Assembly: GCF_001042485.2 (NCBI RefSeq) | Contig: NZ_LBMN02000008.1 | Span: 62,001 to 126,000, forward strand | Direction: 5' to 3' | Source: Bacillus paralicheniformis | GTDB taxonomy: Bacteria; Bacillota; Bacilli; Bacillales; Bacillaceae | Length of the DNA stretch: 64,000 bases | Part shown: positions 56,180 through 64,000 of the stretch, in pieces | Position numbering within the stretch: position 1 is the stretch's first letter | Layout of the letters: the number at the start of each line of letters is the position of its first letter | Position numbers and translations under genes: made by a program | The notes under the pieces: model-generated | Databases searched by the model: none | Seen by the model: only the letters and a program-made list of their open reading frames with translations | What the model was told of the DNA's origin: nothing

Positions 56180-56203
56180 ATGGTATTCCTCCTTTTGTCA
56201 ACA

Positions 56204-56965
56204 TCATGTAGAAAAAGCTTGTATTTTAATATCTGCTGCTCTGAGTTCACGGCGGATTTTTTTCGCAAACTGAAGCGCGTGTGCACCATCTCCGTGAATG
56301 CACACCGTATCTGCTTTAAGGCTGACATCCGTTCCTTGCAGGCTGCGGACTTTGCCTTCTTTGACCATGCGGATCACCTGACCGACGGCTTCATCATCAT
56401 CATGAATCAGCGCATCATTCTGGCGGCGGGAAGTCAGCGTTCCGTCTTCCTGATATGTACGGTCGGCGAACACTTCGTGAGCCGTTTTCAAACCGGCTCT
56501 TTCACCGGCAAGCACAAGTTCGCTTCCCGCCAAACCGAATAAAATCAGTTCCGGGTCTGTTTGATAAACTGCACGCGCGATCGCATCCGACAGTTCCCGG
56601 CTTTGCGCCGCCATATTATACAGTGCGCCATGGGGTTTCACATGCTGCATGGTCACACCTTCGGCTTTTAAAAATCCTGAAAGCGCACCGATTTGATACA
56701 CGACAAGATCGTATGCTTCTTCAGGCGAAATCGCCATATTGCGGCGCCCGAATCCCGCTAAATCGGGAAGTCCCGGATGCGCGCCGATTTTCACGCCTTT
56801 TTCCGCCGCCATTTTGACGGTTTTGCGCATGACGCCAGGGTCTCCGGCATGAAATCCGCAAGCGATGTTGGCTGATGTAACAAATTCGAGAATCTCCTCA
56901 TCGAGCCCGATTTTATAAGCGCCGAAGCTTTCTCCAAGATCGCAGTTTAAATCAACTTGATTCAT
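56204..56965 (-). CDS. pxpA: PxpA (YcsF), 5-oxoprolinase subunit A
   Basis: 253 residues from ATG 56965 (GGGGGG 5 nt upstream; the TTG one codon earlier is less likely). LamB/YcsF family: [62 protein letters not shown]. Metal-dependent deacetylase-like fold, forms 5-oxoprolinase with PxpB and PxpC. First gene of the operon behind a TnrA site. Confidence 0.94.
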   Translation of the reverse strand: MNQVDLNCDLGESFGAYKIGLDEEILEFVTSANIACGFHAGDPGVMRKTVKMAAEKGVKIGAHPGLPDLAGFGRRNMAISPEEAYDLVVYQIGALSGFLKAEGVTMQHVKPHGALYNMAAQSRELSDAIARAVYQTDPELILFGLAGSELVLAGERAGLKTAHEVFADRTYQEDGTLTSRRQNDALIHDDDEAVGQVIRMVKEGKVRSLQGTDVSLKADTVCIHGDGAHALQFAKKIRRELRAADIKIQAFST

Positions 56966-57023
56966 CAAATCCCCCCTATATATTGATGCACATTCGGTCG
57001 AATTTTAGTATATCCCTCATTTT

Positions 57024-57053
57024 GTTCCGATTTTTGGAACCTTAATTCCGAAT
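57024..57053 (-). promoter_or_regulatory. Candidate KipR operator
   Basis: GTTCC-N7-GGAAC perfect inverted repeat (57024-57040), then palindrome ATTCCGAAT (57045-57053), placed about +10 to +40 relative to the predicted kip operon start. IclR-family repressors bind TTCC..GGAA type repeats. Assignment to KipR is inference. Confidence 0.5.
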
Positions 57054-57069
57054 AATCAAACTTGAATAG

Positions 57070-57120
57070 ATTATATCAAGGATTTGCCCGCTTGGCATCA
57101 TATTGTTAGAAAACCTCACA
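57070..57120 (-). promoter_or_regulatory. TnrA-activated promoter of the kip/pxp operon
   Basis: TGTGAGGTTTTCTAACA (57120-57104) is a perfect TGTNA-N7-TNACA TnrA/GlnR box. TATAAT at 57070-57075 gives a start near 57063, so the box is centred about 49 bp upstream, the position known for TnrA activation. The -35 is poor, as expected for an activated promoter. TnrA control of kip genes is established in B. subtilis. Confidence 0.85.
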
Positions 57121-57210
57121 TAAAATAAATCGTTTTACCTAAAAACTTTTAGCTGAAATACCTAATTCATAAGGGTTTTTCAGCTCATGAATATTTTTTA
57201 TTTTGTACAA

Positions 57211-57239
57211 AAAAAAGAGCCGCAAATCGGCTCTTTTTT
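57211..57239 (-). terminator. Terminator after ycsE
   Basis: AAAAAAGAGCCG-CAAAT-CGGCTCTTTTTT hairpin just past the ycsE stop. Confidence 0.9.
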
Positions 57240-57242
57240 CGG

Positions 57243-57998
57243 CTAGGATAACACCCAATGCCTGATCGCTTTTGCGACTCCGTGTTCGATATTGGAATCC
57301 GTGATCCAGTCAGCGGTTTCTTTGACGATTTCCTGGGCGTTCCCCATGGCAACGCCTAAACCCGCTTCTTTGATCATGGCGATATCATTTAAACTGTCTC
57401 CTACCGCCATCACATGTTCCATCGTAAAGCCGAGGCGCTCGCATACTTTTTCCAAAGCGGCCGCTTTATTGATCCCGATGGCGTTGACTTCAATATTGGT
57501 CGGGCTTGAATTGCTGACTTCCAATTCTTTGTTCTTTTTCAGCTCTTCCAGGACCCGGTTTCTGACGGCGTCATCCGGAATATCAAAGCCGAATTTCAGC
57601 CATTCATACGCCTGAATATCCTCAGGAAACTCGCCTCTCCACACTTTATCGACGCTGGCGGCCCAGAAATCGGTGTTGTGCAGATTGCGCAAATCCCACA
57701 TCATTTGGACATGATCGGGATGTAGCAGCTGACGCTCGACCAGGTTAAAAGACGAATCCCAGATTTCACTGCCGTTTGCCGTGATCAAAAAAGAAGACAG
57801 TTCGAGCGACTCCGCCAACTCCCGGCACGTCATCAGCGTCCGGCCGGTGCTGAGCACGACATAAATCCCTTTTTCCTCAGCTTCTTTAATCGCATTTCTG
57901 TTTTCATCAGAAATGGTCTGTTCATCATTTAAAAGTGTTCCATCCATATCCAGAGCTACTAGCTTCACATCGATTCGATCTCTTTGACTGACTGACAC
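57243..57998 (-). CDS. ycsE: YcsE, Cof-type HAD phosphatase
   Basis: 251 residues. HAD motif I VALDMDGTLLND, motif II VLSTGRT, C2-type cap, motif IV GDSLNDIAMIKEAG. B. subtilis YcsE dephosphorylates the riboflavin intermediate 5-amino-6-ribitylamino-uracil 5'-phosphate, among other substrates. The GTG at 57998 has a distant ribosome site; a GTG 11 codons downstream is an alternative. Same place as in B. subtilis, upstream of the kip operon, separately transcribed. Confidence 0.88.
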   Translation of the reverse strand: MSVSQRDRIDVKLVALDMDGTLLNDEQTISDENRNAIKEAEEKGIYVVLSTGRTLMTCRELAESLELSSFLITANGSEIWDSSFNLVERQLLHPDHVQMMWDLRNLHNTDFWAASVDKVWRGEFPEDIQAYEWLKFGFDIPDDAVRNRVLEELKKNKELEVSNSSPTNIEVNAIGINKAAALEKVCERLGFTMEHVMAVGDSLNDIAMIKEAGLGVAMGNAQEIVKETADWITDSNIEHGVAKAIRHWVLS

Positions 57999-58071
57999 GA
58001 TATTTAAGATACCTCACTTTTTTTAGGCTTTTATCTATTCTAATATAAAAATCGGCCAGGACAAAGAAATC

Positions 58072-59025
58072 TTAAACGAGCTGTTCAGCCGCCTGTGCGA
58101 TATGTTCTGCGGTCAAACGGTAATATTTTTTCAAATAATCGATCGTCCCGACCTGTCCGAAGGCTTCATGGACCCCGATTCTCTTGAGCGGAGCGGGATG
58201 ATGTTCACTCAGCACTTCCGCGACTGCGCTTCCCAATCCGCCTATGACATTATGGTTTTCTGCAGTGACAATCGCATTCGTTTTTTGTGCGTAATGAATC
58301 ACGGTTTCTTGATCGATCGGCTTGATGCAATACATATCGATGACCGCTGCATCGATCCCTTTTTCTTTTAGCAGTTCAGCCGCCTGCAAAGCTTCTGCGA
58401 CCATGATGCCGCTGGCAAACAGCGCCGCATCGCTGCCGTCTTTGAGAACTTTTGCTTTTCCGTCTGCAAATGTTTCATGTTCATCATAAAGCCTGACCGC
58501 CTTTTTTCTGATCGTCCTGATATAGTGAATGCCGTACTCTGCCGCAGCCTTTTTGATCAAAAATTGGAGCATTGCCGCATCGCTTGCTTCATAAACAAAG
58601 GCATTCGGGATGAGCCGGGCGAGTCCCAAATCTTCAAAGGCCATGTGGGTTCCGCCGTTATGTTCAGCCGTAATTCCCGAATCTGAACCAAGGATCTTGA
58701 TGTTTGTTTTGGCATATGCACCTGAAACAAACAGCTGGTCAAAGCAGCGTCTTGTCGCAAACTGGGCGAACGTGTGAACAAACGGGATTCTTCCGGTTAA
58801 CGAAAGACCGGCCGCAATCCCTATCATATTGGCTTCCATGATCCCGCAATTGATCACTTGCTCGGGAATGCGCCGTTTAATTTTGTCCATGGAAATCGAG
58901 CTCATCAAATCCGCTTCCAACGCCACGATGTCCGCGTTTTCCTGAGCCAGTTCATAAACGGCCGAGCTGTATGCCTGCCTCATTTCGACAGCATCCAGCC
59001 TTACATTTGCTGCCGCCTCATTCAT
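58072..59025 (-). CDS. Transketolase, C-terminal subunit
   Basis: 317 residues: Pyr domain (GIMEANMIGIAAGLSLTGRIPFVHTFAQF with the ThDP-activating Glu) and transketolase C-domain. In split transketolases the N and C halves are separate proteins forming an alpha2-beta2 enzyme. Overlaps the N-half gene by 4 bp (ATGA). Last gene of a PTS operon, so it probably acts on the imported sugar phosphate. No terminator stands out in the 73 bp before ycsE. Confidence 0.88.
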   Translation of the reverse strand: MNEAAANVRLDAVEMRQAYSSAVYELAQENADIVALEADLMSSISMDKIKRRIPEQVINCGIMEANMIGIAAGLSLTGRIPFVHTFAQFATRRCFDQLFVSGAYAKTNIKILGSDSGITAEHNGGTHMAFEDLGLARLIPNAFVYEASDAAMLQFLIKKAAAEYGIHYIRTIRKKAVRLYDEHETFADGKAKVLKDGSDAALFASGIMVAEALQAAELLKEKGIDAAVIDMYCIKPIDQETVIHYAQKTNAIVTAENHNVIGGLGSAVAEVLSEHHPAPLKRIGVHEAFGQVGTIDYLKKYYRLTAEHIAQAAEQLV

Positions 59026-59867
59026 GCCCTCACTTCCTTTTCTTCAAGCGTCATGATGATCTTTTCGATTATGCGATTTTGTTCATCATTCGCTCTAATG
59101 TGGTGGCTGTTCTCCATATTTTCAAAATAAGGGATGCCCTTTCCCTTCACCGTATCAAGGATGACGGCAACCGGCCTTTCCCGCTGGGCTTCTCCTCTTT
59201 TGACCGCTTGATAAATCGCATCCGGTTCATGTCCGTTTACCCTTTCGGAATAAAACCCGAAGGCTGAAAATTTGCTGACAAAATCCAGCGGATCGATAAT
59301 GTCTTTAGTCGGACCGTCCAGCTGTTGTTTATTATCATCCACAAACACATAAAGATTGTGGAGCTTATGGTGTGCCGCGAATTGGATCGCTTCCCAGCAT
59401 TGACCTTCATTCAGCTCACCGTCGCCGACAATGACAAAGGTCCGGTTAGTGCGTCCTGAAAGCTTGTGCGACAGCGCGACTCCTGCCGCAGCCGAGATCC
59501 CCTGGCCAAGCGACCCGGTCGTCATATCGACTCCCGGTGTTAAATTCCGGTCAGGATGCGACGGAAGAGCCGTGCCGTTTCGGTTTAGCGTATATAGCAC
59601 ACCTTCTTCAAAATAGCCGGTAAGATGAAGCGCTGCATACAAGGCGGGGCCGCCGTGCCCTTTTGAAAGGATCAAGAAGTCCCGATCTTCCCACGACGGA
59701 TTGGCGGGATCTATTTTCATCACCTTTCCATACAAAACGGCCAACACATCGGCGATTGACAAGCTGCCTCCATAATGCCCAAAACCGAGGTGATGAAGCT
59801 GTTTCAGTGTCAGCAGCCTGATTTGATCACGAAAACGTTCCATATTGATTTCCCTCACTGACATCAT
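59022..59867 (-). CDS. Transketolase, N-terminal subunit
   Basis: 281 residues. ThDP-binding PP domain: GHYGGSLSIADVLAVLYG, LSKGHGGPALYAAL, TGSLGQGISAAAGVALS, and the pyrophosphate/Mg motif GDGELNEGQCWEAIQFAAHHKLHNLYVFVDDN (GDG ... DDN). ATG 59867 and the next codon ATG are both possible; AAAGGAG precedes them. Immediately downstream (11 bp) of the EIIC gene. Confidence 0.88.
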   Translation of the reverse strand: MMSVREINMERFRDQIRLLTLKQLHHLGFGHYGGSLSIADVLAVLYGKVMKIDPANPSWEDRDFLILSKGHGGPALYAALHLTGYFEEGVLYTLNRNGTALPSHPDRNLTPGVDMTTGSLGQGISAAAGVALSHKLSGRTNRTFVIVGDGELNEGQCWEAIQFAAHHKLHNLYVFVDDNKQQLDGPTKDIIDPLDFVSKFSAFGFYSERVNGHEPDAIYQAVKRGEAQRERPVAVILDTVKGKGIPYFENMENSHHIRANDEQNRIIEKIIMTLEEKEVRA

Positions 59868-59878
59868 TGCCCACTCCT

Positions 59879-61252
59879 TTACGCTTCAGCTTTATGATCG
59901 GACTTCTCCGCCTTTCCGCGTTTAAAGCCCAGTAAGACCGCTCCAGCCACTACTGCTGCGATTCCAATTACAACTCCTCCAGACCCCAGCAGTTTCAACG
60001 CATGCCCAAGCACGATTCCTGTCGCGGCAAAGTCGGTATCGGAAAATGTCGTATTGGCAAAGCCTAAATCACCCATGACCGGCAGCAGAAACACAGGGAA
60101 AAACGTAATGATCAGACCGTTGACAAAAGACCCCAAGACCGCTCCCCGTATCCCCCCTGCAGCGTTTCCGAAGACGCCGGCCGAGGCTCCTGTGAAAAAG
60201 TGGGGAACCACTCCGGGAAGAACGATGACGGCTCCGGCTGCTCCGAGAATCAACATGCCGGTGATGCCGCCAATGAAGCTGCAAAAAAAGCCGATTAATA
60301 CGGCGTTTGGCGCGTACGGAAAAATGATCGGACAATCCAGTGCCGGCTTGGAATCCGGCACAAGTTTGTCAGATATGCCTTTAAAAGCCGGAACGATCTC
60401 TGCGAGCACGAGTCTGACTCCCGAAAGAATAATAAACACCCCTGCCGCAAATGTGACCGCTTGAATAACGGAGAAGACAAGGTAATGTGTACCGCCGCTC
60501 AACTCGCGCTCCACATAGCCCGCCCCTGCAAATAAGGCTATCAAAACGTACAAGATGGTCATGGTGAGCGCAATGCTGACAGAACTGTCCCTTAAAAATC
60601 CGAGGCCCTTCGGAAACCGGATTTTTTCAGTCGAGCGCGAGCCCTTGCCTGCTGCTTTGCCGATTAACCCGGACACAGCATAACCGATTGAAGAAAAGTG
60701 GCCGAACGCGACCTTATCATTACCGGTTATCTTTTTCATAAAAGGCTGAACCATCGCCGGAAACACACTCATTGTCAAACCGAGCGAAACCGCTCCGACG
60801 CCGATCAAAAACGGACCCTTTAAACCCGCCACCGCCAGTATGACGGCGATTAAACAAGCCATATACAATGTGTGATGGCCCGTCAAAAAAATGTACTTTA
60901 ATCTGGTAAAACGGGCGATTAAGATGTTGGACAGCATCCCGAAAAACATAATCAGCGCTGTCGCCGTCCCGTATTCGTTGAGCGCCATCGCGACAATCGC
61001 TTCATTGTTCGGAACGACGCCGTTCACATGAAAGGCCGCTTGAAACATCTTTCCGAACGGCTCAAGCGAACCAACAAGAATACCTGCCCCGGCTGAAATC
61101 ACGATAAAACCTAAAAACGATTTCGTCGTCCCTTTCACGATTTCATTGGCCGGCTTTTTTTGAAGCAGAAGACCGATAAGAGAAATAGCTGCAATTAATA
61201 CAGCTGGCTGGCTTAACACATCCATCATCAGCTTTAGCGCTCTTTCACCCAT
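59879..61252 (-). CDS. PTS EIIC, ascorbate (UlaA/SgaT) family
   Basis: 457 residues, about ten membrane segments. UlaA-family motifs: GTTKSFLGFIVISAGAGILVGSLEP near the start, LFLTGHHTLYMACL (seen as IFLTGHHTLYMA), and FFTGASAGVFGNAAGGIRGAVLG. The AG-family EIIC carries L-ascorbate in E. coli, but many members serve other sugars. Partner EIIB is 23 bp upstream; EIIA is probably the domain at the end of the regulator. Sugar unknown. Confidence 0.88.
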   Translation of the reverse strand: MGERALKLMMDVLSQPAVLIAAISLIGLLLQKKPANEIVKGTTKSFLGFIVISAGAGILVGSLEPFGKMFQAAFHVNGVVPNNEAIVAMALNEYGTATALIMFFGMLSNILIARFTRLKYIFLTGHHTLYMACLIAVILAVAGLKGPFLIGVGAVSLGLTMSVFPAMVQPFMKKITGNDKVAFGHFSSIGYAVSGLIGKAAGKGSRSTEKIRFPKGLGFLRDSSVSIALTMTILYVLIALFAGAGYVERELSGGTHYLVFSVIQAVTFAAGVFIILSGVRLVLAEIVPAFKGISDKLVPDSKPALDCPIIFPYAPNAVLIGFFCSFIGGITGMLILGAAGAVIVLPGVVPHFFTGASAGVFGNAAGGIRGAVLGSFVNGLIITFFPVFLLPVMGDLGFANTTFSDTDFAATGIVLGHALKLLGSGGVVIGIAAVVAGAVLLGFKRGKAEKSDHKAEA

Positions 61253-61275
61253 TTGCAGTTCCTCCTTTTCTGTGA

Positions 61276-61557
61276 TTAAAGCACTCCTTTTTCCTGCAAT
61301 GTTTTAACCAGTTTTGTTTTCAGTTCATCCATGTCTATAATGCTTTCAAGCACGACGATATCCCGCAGGTGGGCTGCTCCTTCCGCGATATCTTTGGCAA
61401 CGACAAACAAATCCGCTTGATCAGGAGACGCTGAGCTCAAATCCGAATGATCCACCTCGATCTCCATTAACCCCATTTCCTGCAAAATATCTTTAATATT
61501 CATTTCCAGCATAAAACTGCTTCCGAGTCCTGATCCGCAAACTGCCAATATCTTCAT
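61276..61557 (-). CDS. PTS EIIB, ascorbate/lactose-like (SgaB) family
   Basis: 93 residues. Phospho-cysteine in the N-terminal loop AVCGSGLGSSFMLEM (Cys 7). AGGAGG 5-7 nt before ATG 61557. Takes phosphate from an EIIA and passes it to sugar crossing EIIC. Located 16 bp after the regulator. Confidence 0.9.
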   Translation of the reverse strand: MKILAVCGSGLGSSFMLEMNIKDILQEMGLMEIEVDHSDLSSASPDQADLFVVAKDIAEGAAHLRDIVVLESIIDMDELKTKLVKTLQEKGVL

Positions 61558-61573
61558 GTTATCCCTCCTGTTT

Positions 61574-63625
61574 TTAATTGGATGAATAGGCTTCGATTAA
61601 ACGTTTGATATGATCCAACGACTCGGTTTCCTTTAAGGAGTCCTGATTTTCTTTATTGCTGAGAAGCCGGGTCAGTTGGGAAAGTGCTTTCAGATGTGTC
61701 GTATGGTCAACCGCCGCAATGCAAAACAAAAGCCTTACCGGATACTGTTCATCATCCAAAAAATAGACTGGCTCCTTCAGTTTCAGGAGACTCATTCCCA
61801 CCTTTCGGACGCCCTTTTCAGGTCTTGCATGAGGAACGGCAATCTCGGGGCCGATGATCATATAAGGTCCCATCTTTTTGACATTGTCGATCATGGCATC
61901 TGTGTATTCCTTCAAGATCACCTCCTTATCAAGCAAAGGCTTTGCCGCTGTTTGAATCGCTTCTTCCCAGCTTTTGATTTGGTCAGCCATTTGAATGGTT
62001 TCATCTGTCAGCAGATCTTTCAGCACTGGTCGTTTCCCCCTTGTTTCCGTCACTTTTTGAATAAATACAATATTTTCTAATGCTTCTCTCAGGCCTTTTT
62101 CGTCTATGATATTGGCATGCTTCTTGAGGATGTGAAGAAATTCGTCTGTCAAAAGCTCCTTTTGCTTCACGCCGAACAGTTCCCGATACACTTCATTGAC
62201 AAGCCTGCTTTTTTCAGCGGGTGTCATCAGCGGCCCGACCATGTAGTATCGCTTTTTGGTTTTAAGCTCAACGGTGGAAAACACGGCATCATAACGGTCA
62301 AAGACGTCAGGTGTGAATTCCTGCAAAGACATCGCCTTCTCAACGACAATCTCTGAAAATAGCGATTCAAGCTGGCGCCTGACCATCAAGGATGAGCTGA
62401 CGCCGCTCGGGCAAATGACGACAGCCGTCTTTTTCGATGATCCGGACTGTACGGGCTGTTCAAGCAATGCACCAAAGTGAATCGTGATAAAGCCGATTTC
62501 TTCTTCTGGAACCGGTTTGTTCAGCAGCGCTTCAAGGTGCCGCATCAGCTTTTGAACGATGGTAAACAATTCTTTGTGCTCTTTCTTAATTTTGCTGAGC
62601 AGGGGATTGTGAATCGGGATGCGGTATTTCATTCTGAAATATGCCGGCTTCAAGTGCCGATAAAGAGATTCCGCCACCTCGCGCCTCCTTGGAAATGTGA
62701 TGCATGCTCTTGATTCAAATTCAAACACAAGCTTTTCACACAGCTGATAAAGCGGATCATGCGCCGGCTGTTGTCCGAATGAAAGCCCGAGCAGCTGGAT
62801 CAAAATATAACAAAGTTCGGTTTCATGGACGGGAATCCGAAGTTCATTCACAAGCCTTACGGCTGCGTTTTTCAGCGGACTTTGCTTTAAAAGCTCCCCC
62901 TCCTCCTGGTGAAAACGGACAATTTTTCCTTCGGCCACTCTGATCGAATACATCATCAGAAAGTAAACAAATTCATTGAGCCTTTCTTCAACGAGTTGAA
63001 TCCTGTATTCTTTGTAGACAAGTTCAACCGCTCTTTTCGTTTCTTGTTGTGTGTGACCGCATGAGCCGGAAACTTTTAAAATATAATGAAGGATTTCTTT
63101 GCCGTAAGGCTTTTGCAGGAAAGAAGAAAGGTGGTGCATGACCGGAACTCTTTTATCAAACTCGCTTCCTATTAAATGATAGCCGCGCTGTCTTGTATAT
63201 CTGATCGCCACCAAAAACGGAGCCAGCGCCTCATTCGCTTTTTTCACATCATTCATGACCGTATTTTTGCTGACCTGCAATAACTGTGTGAGATGAGCGG
63301 ATGAAATCGGCTCCCTGCGGACAAACAGAAACATGTACAAGGCTTTGATCCGCTCTTCCTGCGTAAAAATAAACGAGCGGCCGATGTCTGAACAGGCTTC
63401 GGAGAACCGCAATTCAAGCAATTTTTCCGGAACGGCCAGCCGGTTCTTTCTTTTATACTCGATTTCAGGCAGCTGCTTGCCAGTCAGCCAATGATTGATT
63501 TTGTCCAGGTCATAGCAGATTTGCCGTTTTGATAATTGAAAATGATCAAGCAGCTGATGCATTGTCGCTTCTCTGACACGCAGCAAATATTGAAGCAATT
63601 GAGCCGGACGTTTCTCGTTGATCAT
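61574..63625 (-). CDS. BglG/ManR-type PRD activator with EIIB- and EIIA-like domains
   Basis: 683 residues from ATG 63625 (AAGGGGGG 7 nt upstream); an open frame continues upstream through a promoter and cre site and is not coding. Order: HTH_11 and Mga-like HTH (about 5-150), PRD1 and PRD2 (about 180-400) with the usual histidines, EIIB-like unit with Cys in VVICPSGVSSSLMVRRQL, and a C-terminal EIIA (Mtl/Fru type) with His in EIAVPHARPEKGVRKVG. The final domain may double as the EIIA of the system, since no separate one is encoded. First gene of the operon, so autoregulated. Confidence 0.9.
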   Translation of the reverse strand: MINEKRPAQLLQYLLRVREATMHQLLDHFQLSKRQICYDLDKINHWLTGKQLPEIEYKRKNRLAVPEKLLELRFSEACSDIGRSFIFTQEERIKALYMFLFVRREPISSAHLTQLLQVSKNTVMNDVKKANEALAPFLVAIRYTRQRGYHLIGSEFDKRVPVMHHLSSFLQKPYGKEILHYILKVSGSCGHTQQETKRAVELVYKEYRIQLVEERLNEFVYFLMMYSIRVAEGKIVRFHQEEGELLKQSPLKNAAVRLVNELRIPVHETELCYILIQLLGLSFGQQPAHDPLYQLCEKLVFEFESRACITFPRRREVAESLYRHLKPAYFRMKYRIPIHNPLLSKIKKEHKELFTIVQKLMRHLEALLNKPVPEEEIGFITIHFGALLEQPVQSGSSKKTAVVICPSGVSSSLMVRRQLESLFSEIVVEKAMSLQEFTPDVFDRYDAVFSTVELKTKKRYYMVGPLMTPAEKSRLVNEVYRELFGVKQKELLTDEFLHILKKHANIIDEKGLREALENIVFIQKVTETRGKRPVLKDLLTDETIQMADQIKSWEEAIQTAAKPLLDKEVILKEYTDAMIDNVKKMGPYMIIGPEIAVPHARPEKGVRKVGMSLLKLKEPVYFLDDEQYPVRLLFCIAAVDHTTHLKALSQLTRLLSNKENQDSLKETESLDHIKRLIEAYSSN

Positions 63626-63654
63626 TTTTGCGCCCCCCTTATTGTCATCATATA

Positions 63655-63668
63655 ATAAAGCGTTTTCA
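63655..63668 (-). promoter_or_regulatory. cre site before the PTS-transketolase operon
   Basis: TGAAAACGCTTTAT on the minus strand matches the CcpA consensus TGAAARCGYTTNCA except for the last two bases, 30 bp upstream of the regulator start and over a TATTAT-like -10. Confidence 0.65.
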
Positions 63669-63753
63669 TTTTGTTTGCCGATTGGGTCCAATTCATGGGA
63701 CTTCCGATCTTCAAGATTGGTCTGATATCCTTCTTTTTTATCGTACAAGCATG

Positions 63754-63789
63754 AAAAAAACCTCTCAGAGGATGTTGAGAGGTTTTTTT
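63754..63789 (-). terminator. Terminator after the TrmO-like gene
   Basis: Perfect 13-bp stem AAAAAAACCTCTC / GAGAGGTTTTTTT just past the stop of the gene entering from the right edge. Confidence 0.9.
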
Positions 63790-63796
63790 CTATCAA

Positions 63797-64000
63797 TCAG
63801 CTGTCATGCCAATATACTTTCATCAAATCTTCCGACCACTTCGGCTGTATGATTTGCCCTTTCGGAAGAAACTCTTTCATCACAGGTTTGATATCGATTA
63901 CAGGTGTTCCGTCAATCGCATCCAACCCTTTCACTACAAGCTTGCTCCCGGATTTTTCAAGGAGTGTCACAACGGTTGCGCCGAGCCTGTTTGGCCTGTT
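63797..64000 (-). CDS. TrmO/YaeB-family tRNA methyltransferase (3' part only)
   Basis: 67 C-terminal codons. RPNRLGATVVTLLE and LDAIDGTPVIDIKP are the conserved end of the TrmO (UPF0066, TsaA/YaeB) beta-barrel, which uses S-adenosylmethionine to N6-methylate t6A37 in some tRNAs. The 5' part lies beyond the right edge. Ends before a strong terminator. Confidence 0.82.
   Translation of the reverse strand, partial: NRPNRLGATVVTLLEKSGSKLVVKGLDAIDGTPVIDIKPVMKEFLPKGQIIQPKWSEDLMKVYWHDS

Noticed and set aside
63626-63796. Extended N-terminus (57 codons) of the PTS operon regulator
   Set aside because: It runs over a cre site and promoter region; a strong ribosome site stands before ATG 63625, and family length fits without it.

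Overview
The window comes from a Bacillus chromosome, most probably the B. licheniformis / B. paralicheniformis group. Gene order follows the B. subtilis rsbR-ydb-yda-mtl-kip-ycs region closely. The small chitin-active LPMO at 29778-30389 appears, from memory, almost identical to the characterised B. licheniformis AA10 enzyme. Most genes lie on the minus strand, so the text reads 'backwards' relative to B. subtilis maps. No rRNA, tRNA or CRISPR was seen.

Layout. 1-12275 (minus strand apart from ydcA): start of the sigma-B stressosome operon (rsbS partial, rsbRA), the ndoAI-ndoA toxin-antitoxin pair, alr, lipoprotein gene ydcC, rhomboid protease ydcA, bPH2 proteins ydbT-ydbS, helicase cshA, an esterase, murF and ddl. 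12436-19511: ydbP, a Fur-controlled fbpA-fbpB pair, ydbM, ydbL, the ydbJ-ydbK ABC exporter, a dicarboxylate/amino-acid symporter behind a c-di-AMP riboswitch, and ydbI. 19690-32249: stress and metal genes (gsiB, a cupin/YdbC-like fusion, NhaC antiporter, EcsC-like protein, ydaT, glycosyltransferase, aspA, ydaS, mntH, acetyltransferase, LPMO, ydaP). 32250-36613: an accessory island with gene debris (sarcosine-oxidase-like 3' end, IS3-family 3' end), a 0.6-kb non-coding leader and a papB-papA-papC operon. 36772-45054: topB, lrpC, small genes, an LCP ligase, amj, a candidate ncRNA, ydaG, and ydaE-ydaD. 45165-50570: mannitol locus mtlA-mtlF-mtlD-mtlR. 50842-57998: ycsK, kipR and the 5-oxoproline/Kip operon (pxpA-ycsG-ycsI-kipI-kipA), then ycsE. 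58072-63625: a PTS operon (regulator, EIIB, EIIC) ending in a split transketolase. 63797-64000: 3' end of a TrmO-like gene.

How the genes work together. Several genes carry good sigma-B type promoters (gsiB, ydaT, ydaS, ydaP, ydaD-ydaE, ydaG), and the same window holds the start of the pathway that releases sigma-B. Metal and nitrogen control can be read directly: a perfect Fur box before fbpA, an MntR-type box at the mntH start point, and a perfect TnrA box placed about 49 bp upstream of the likely kip operon start, with an IclR-type inverted repeat just downstream. Catabolite control is suggested by cre sites before mtlA and the transketolase-PTS operon.

Most interesting region. papA (aminodeoxychorismate synthase fusion with the PIKGT signature), papB (aminodeoxychorismate mutase type) and papC (prephenate-dehydrogenase type) together predict synthesis of 4-aminophenylpyruvate/4-amino-L-phenylalanine from chorismate. 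This is a secondary-metabolite precursor pathway, here standing alone with no peptide synthetase visible, at the place where B. subtilis has the ydaJ-ydaN/kimA block.
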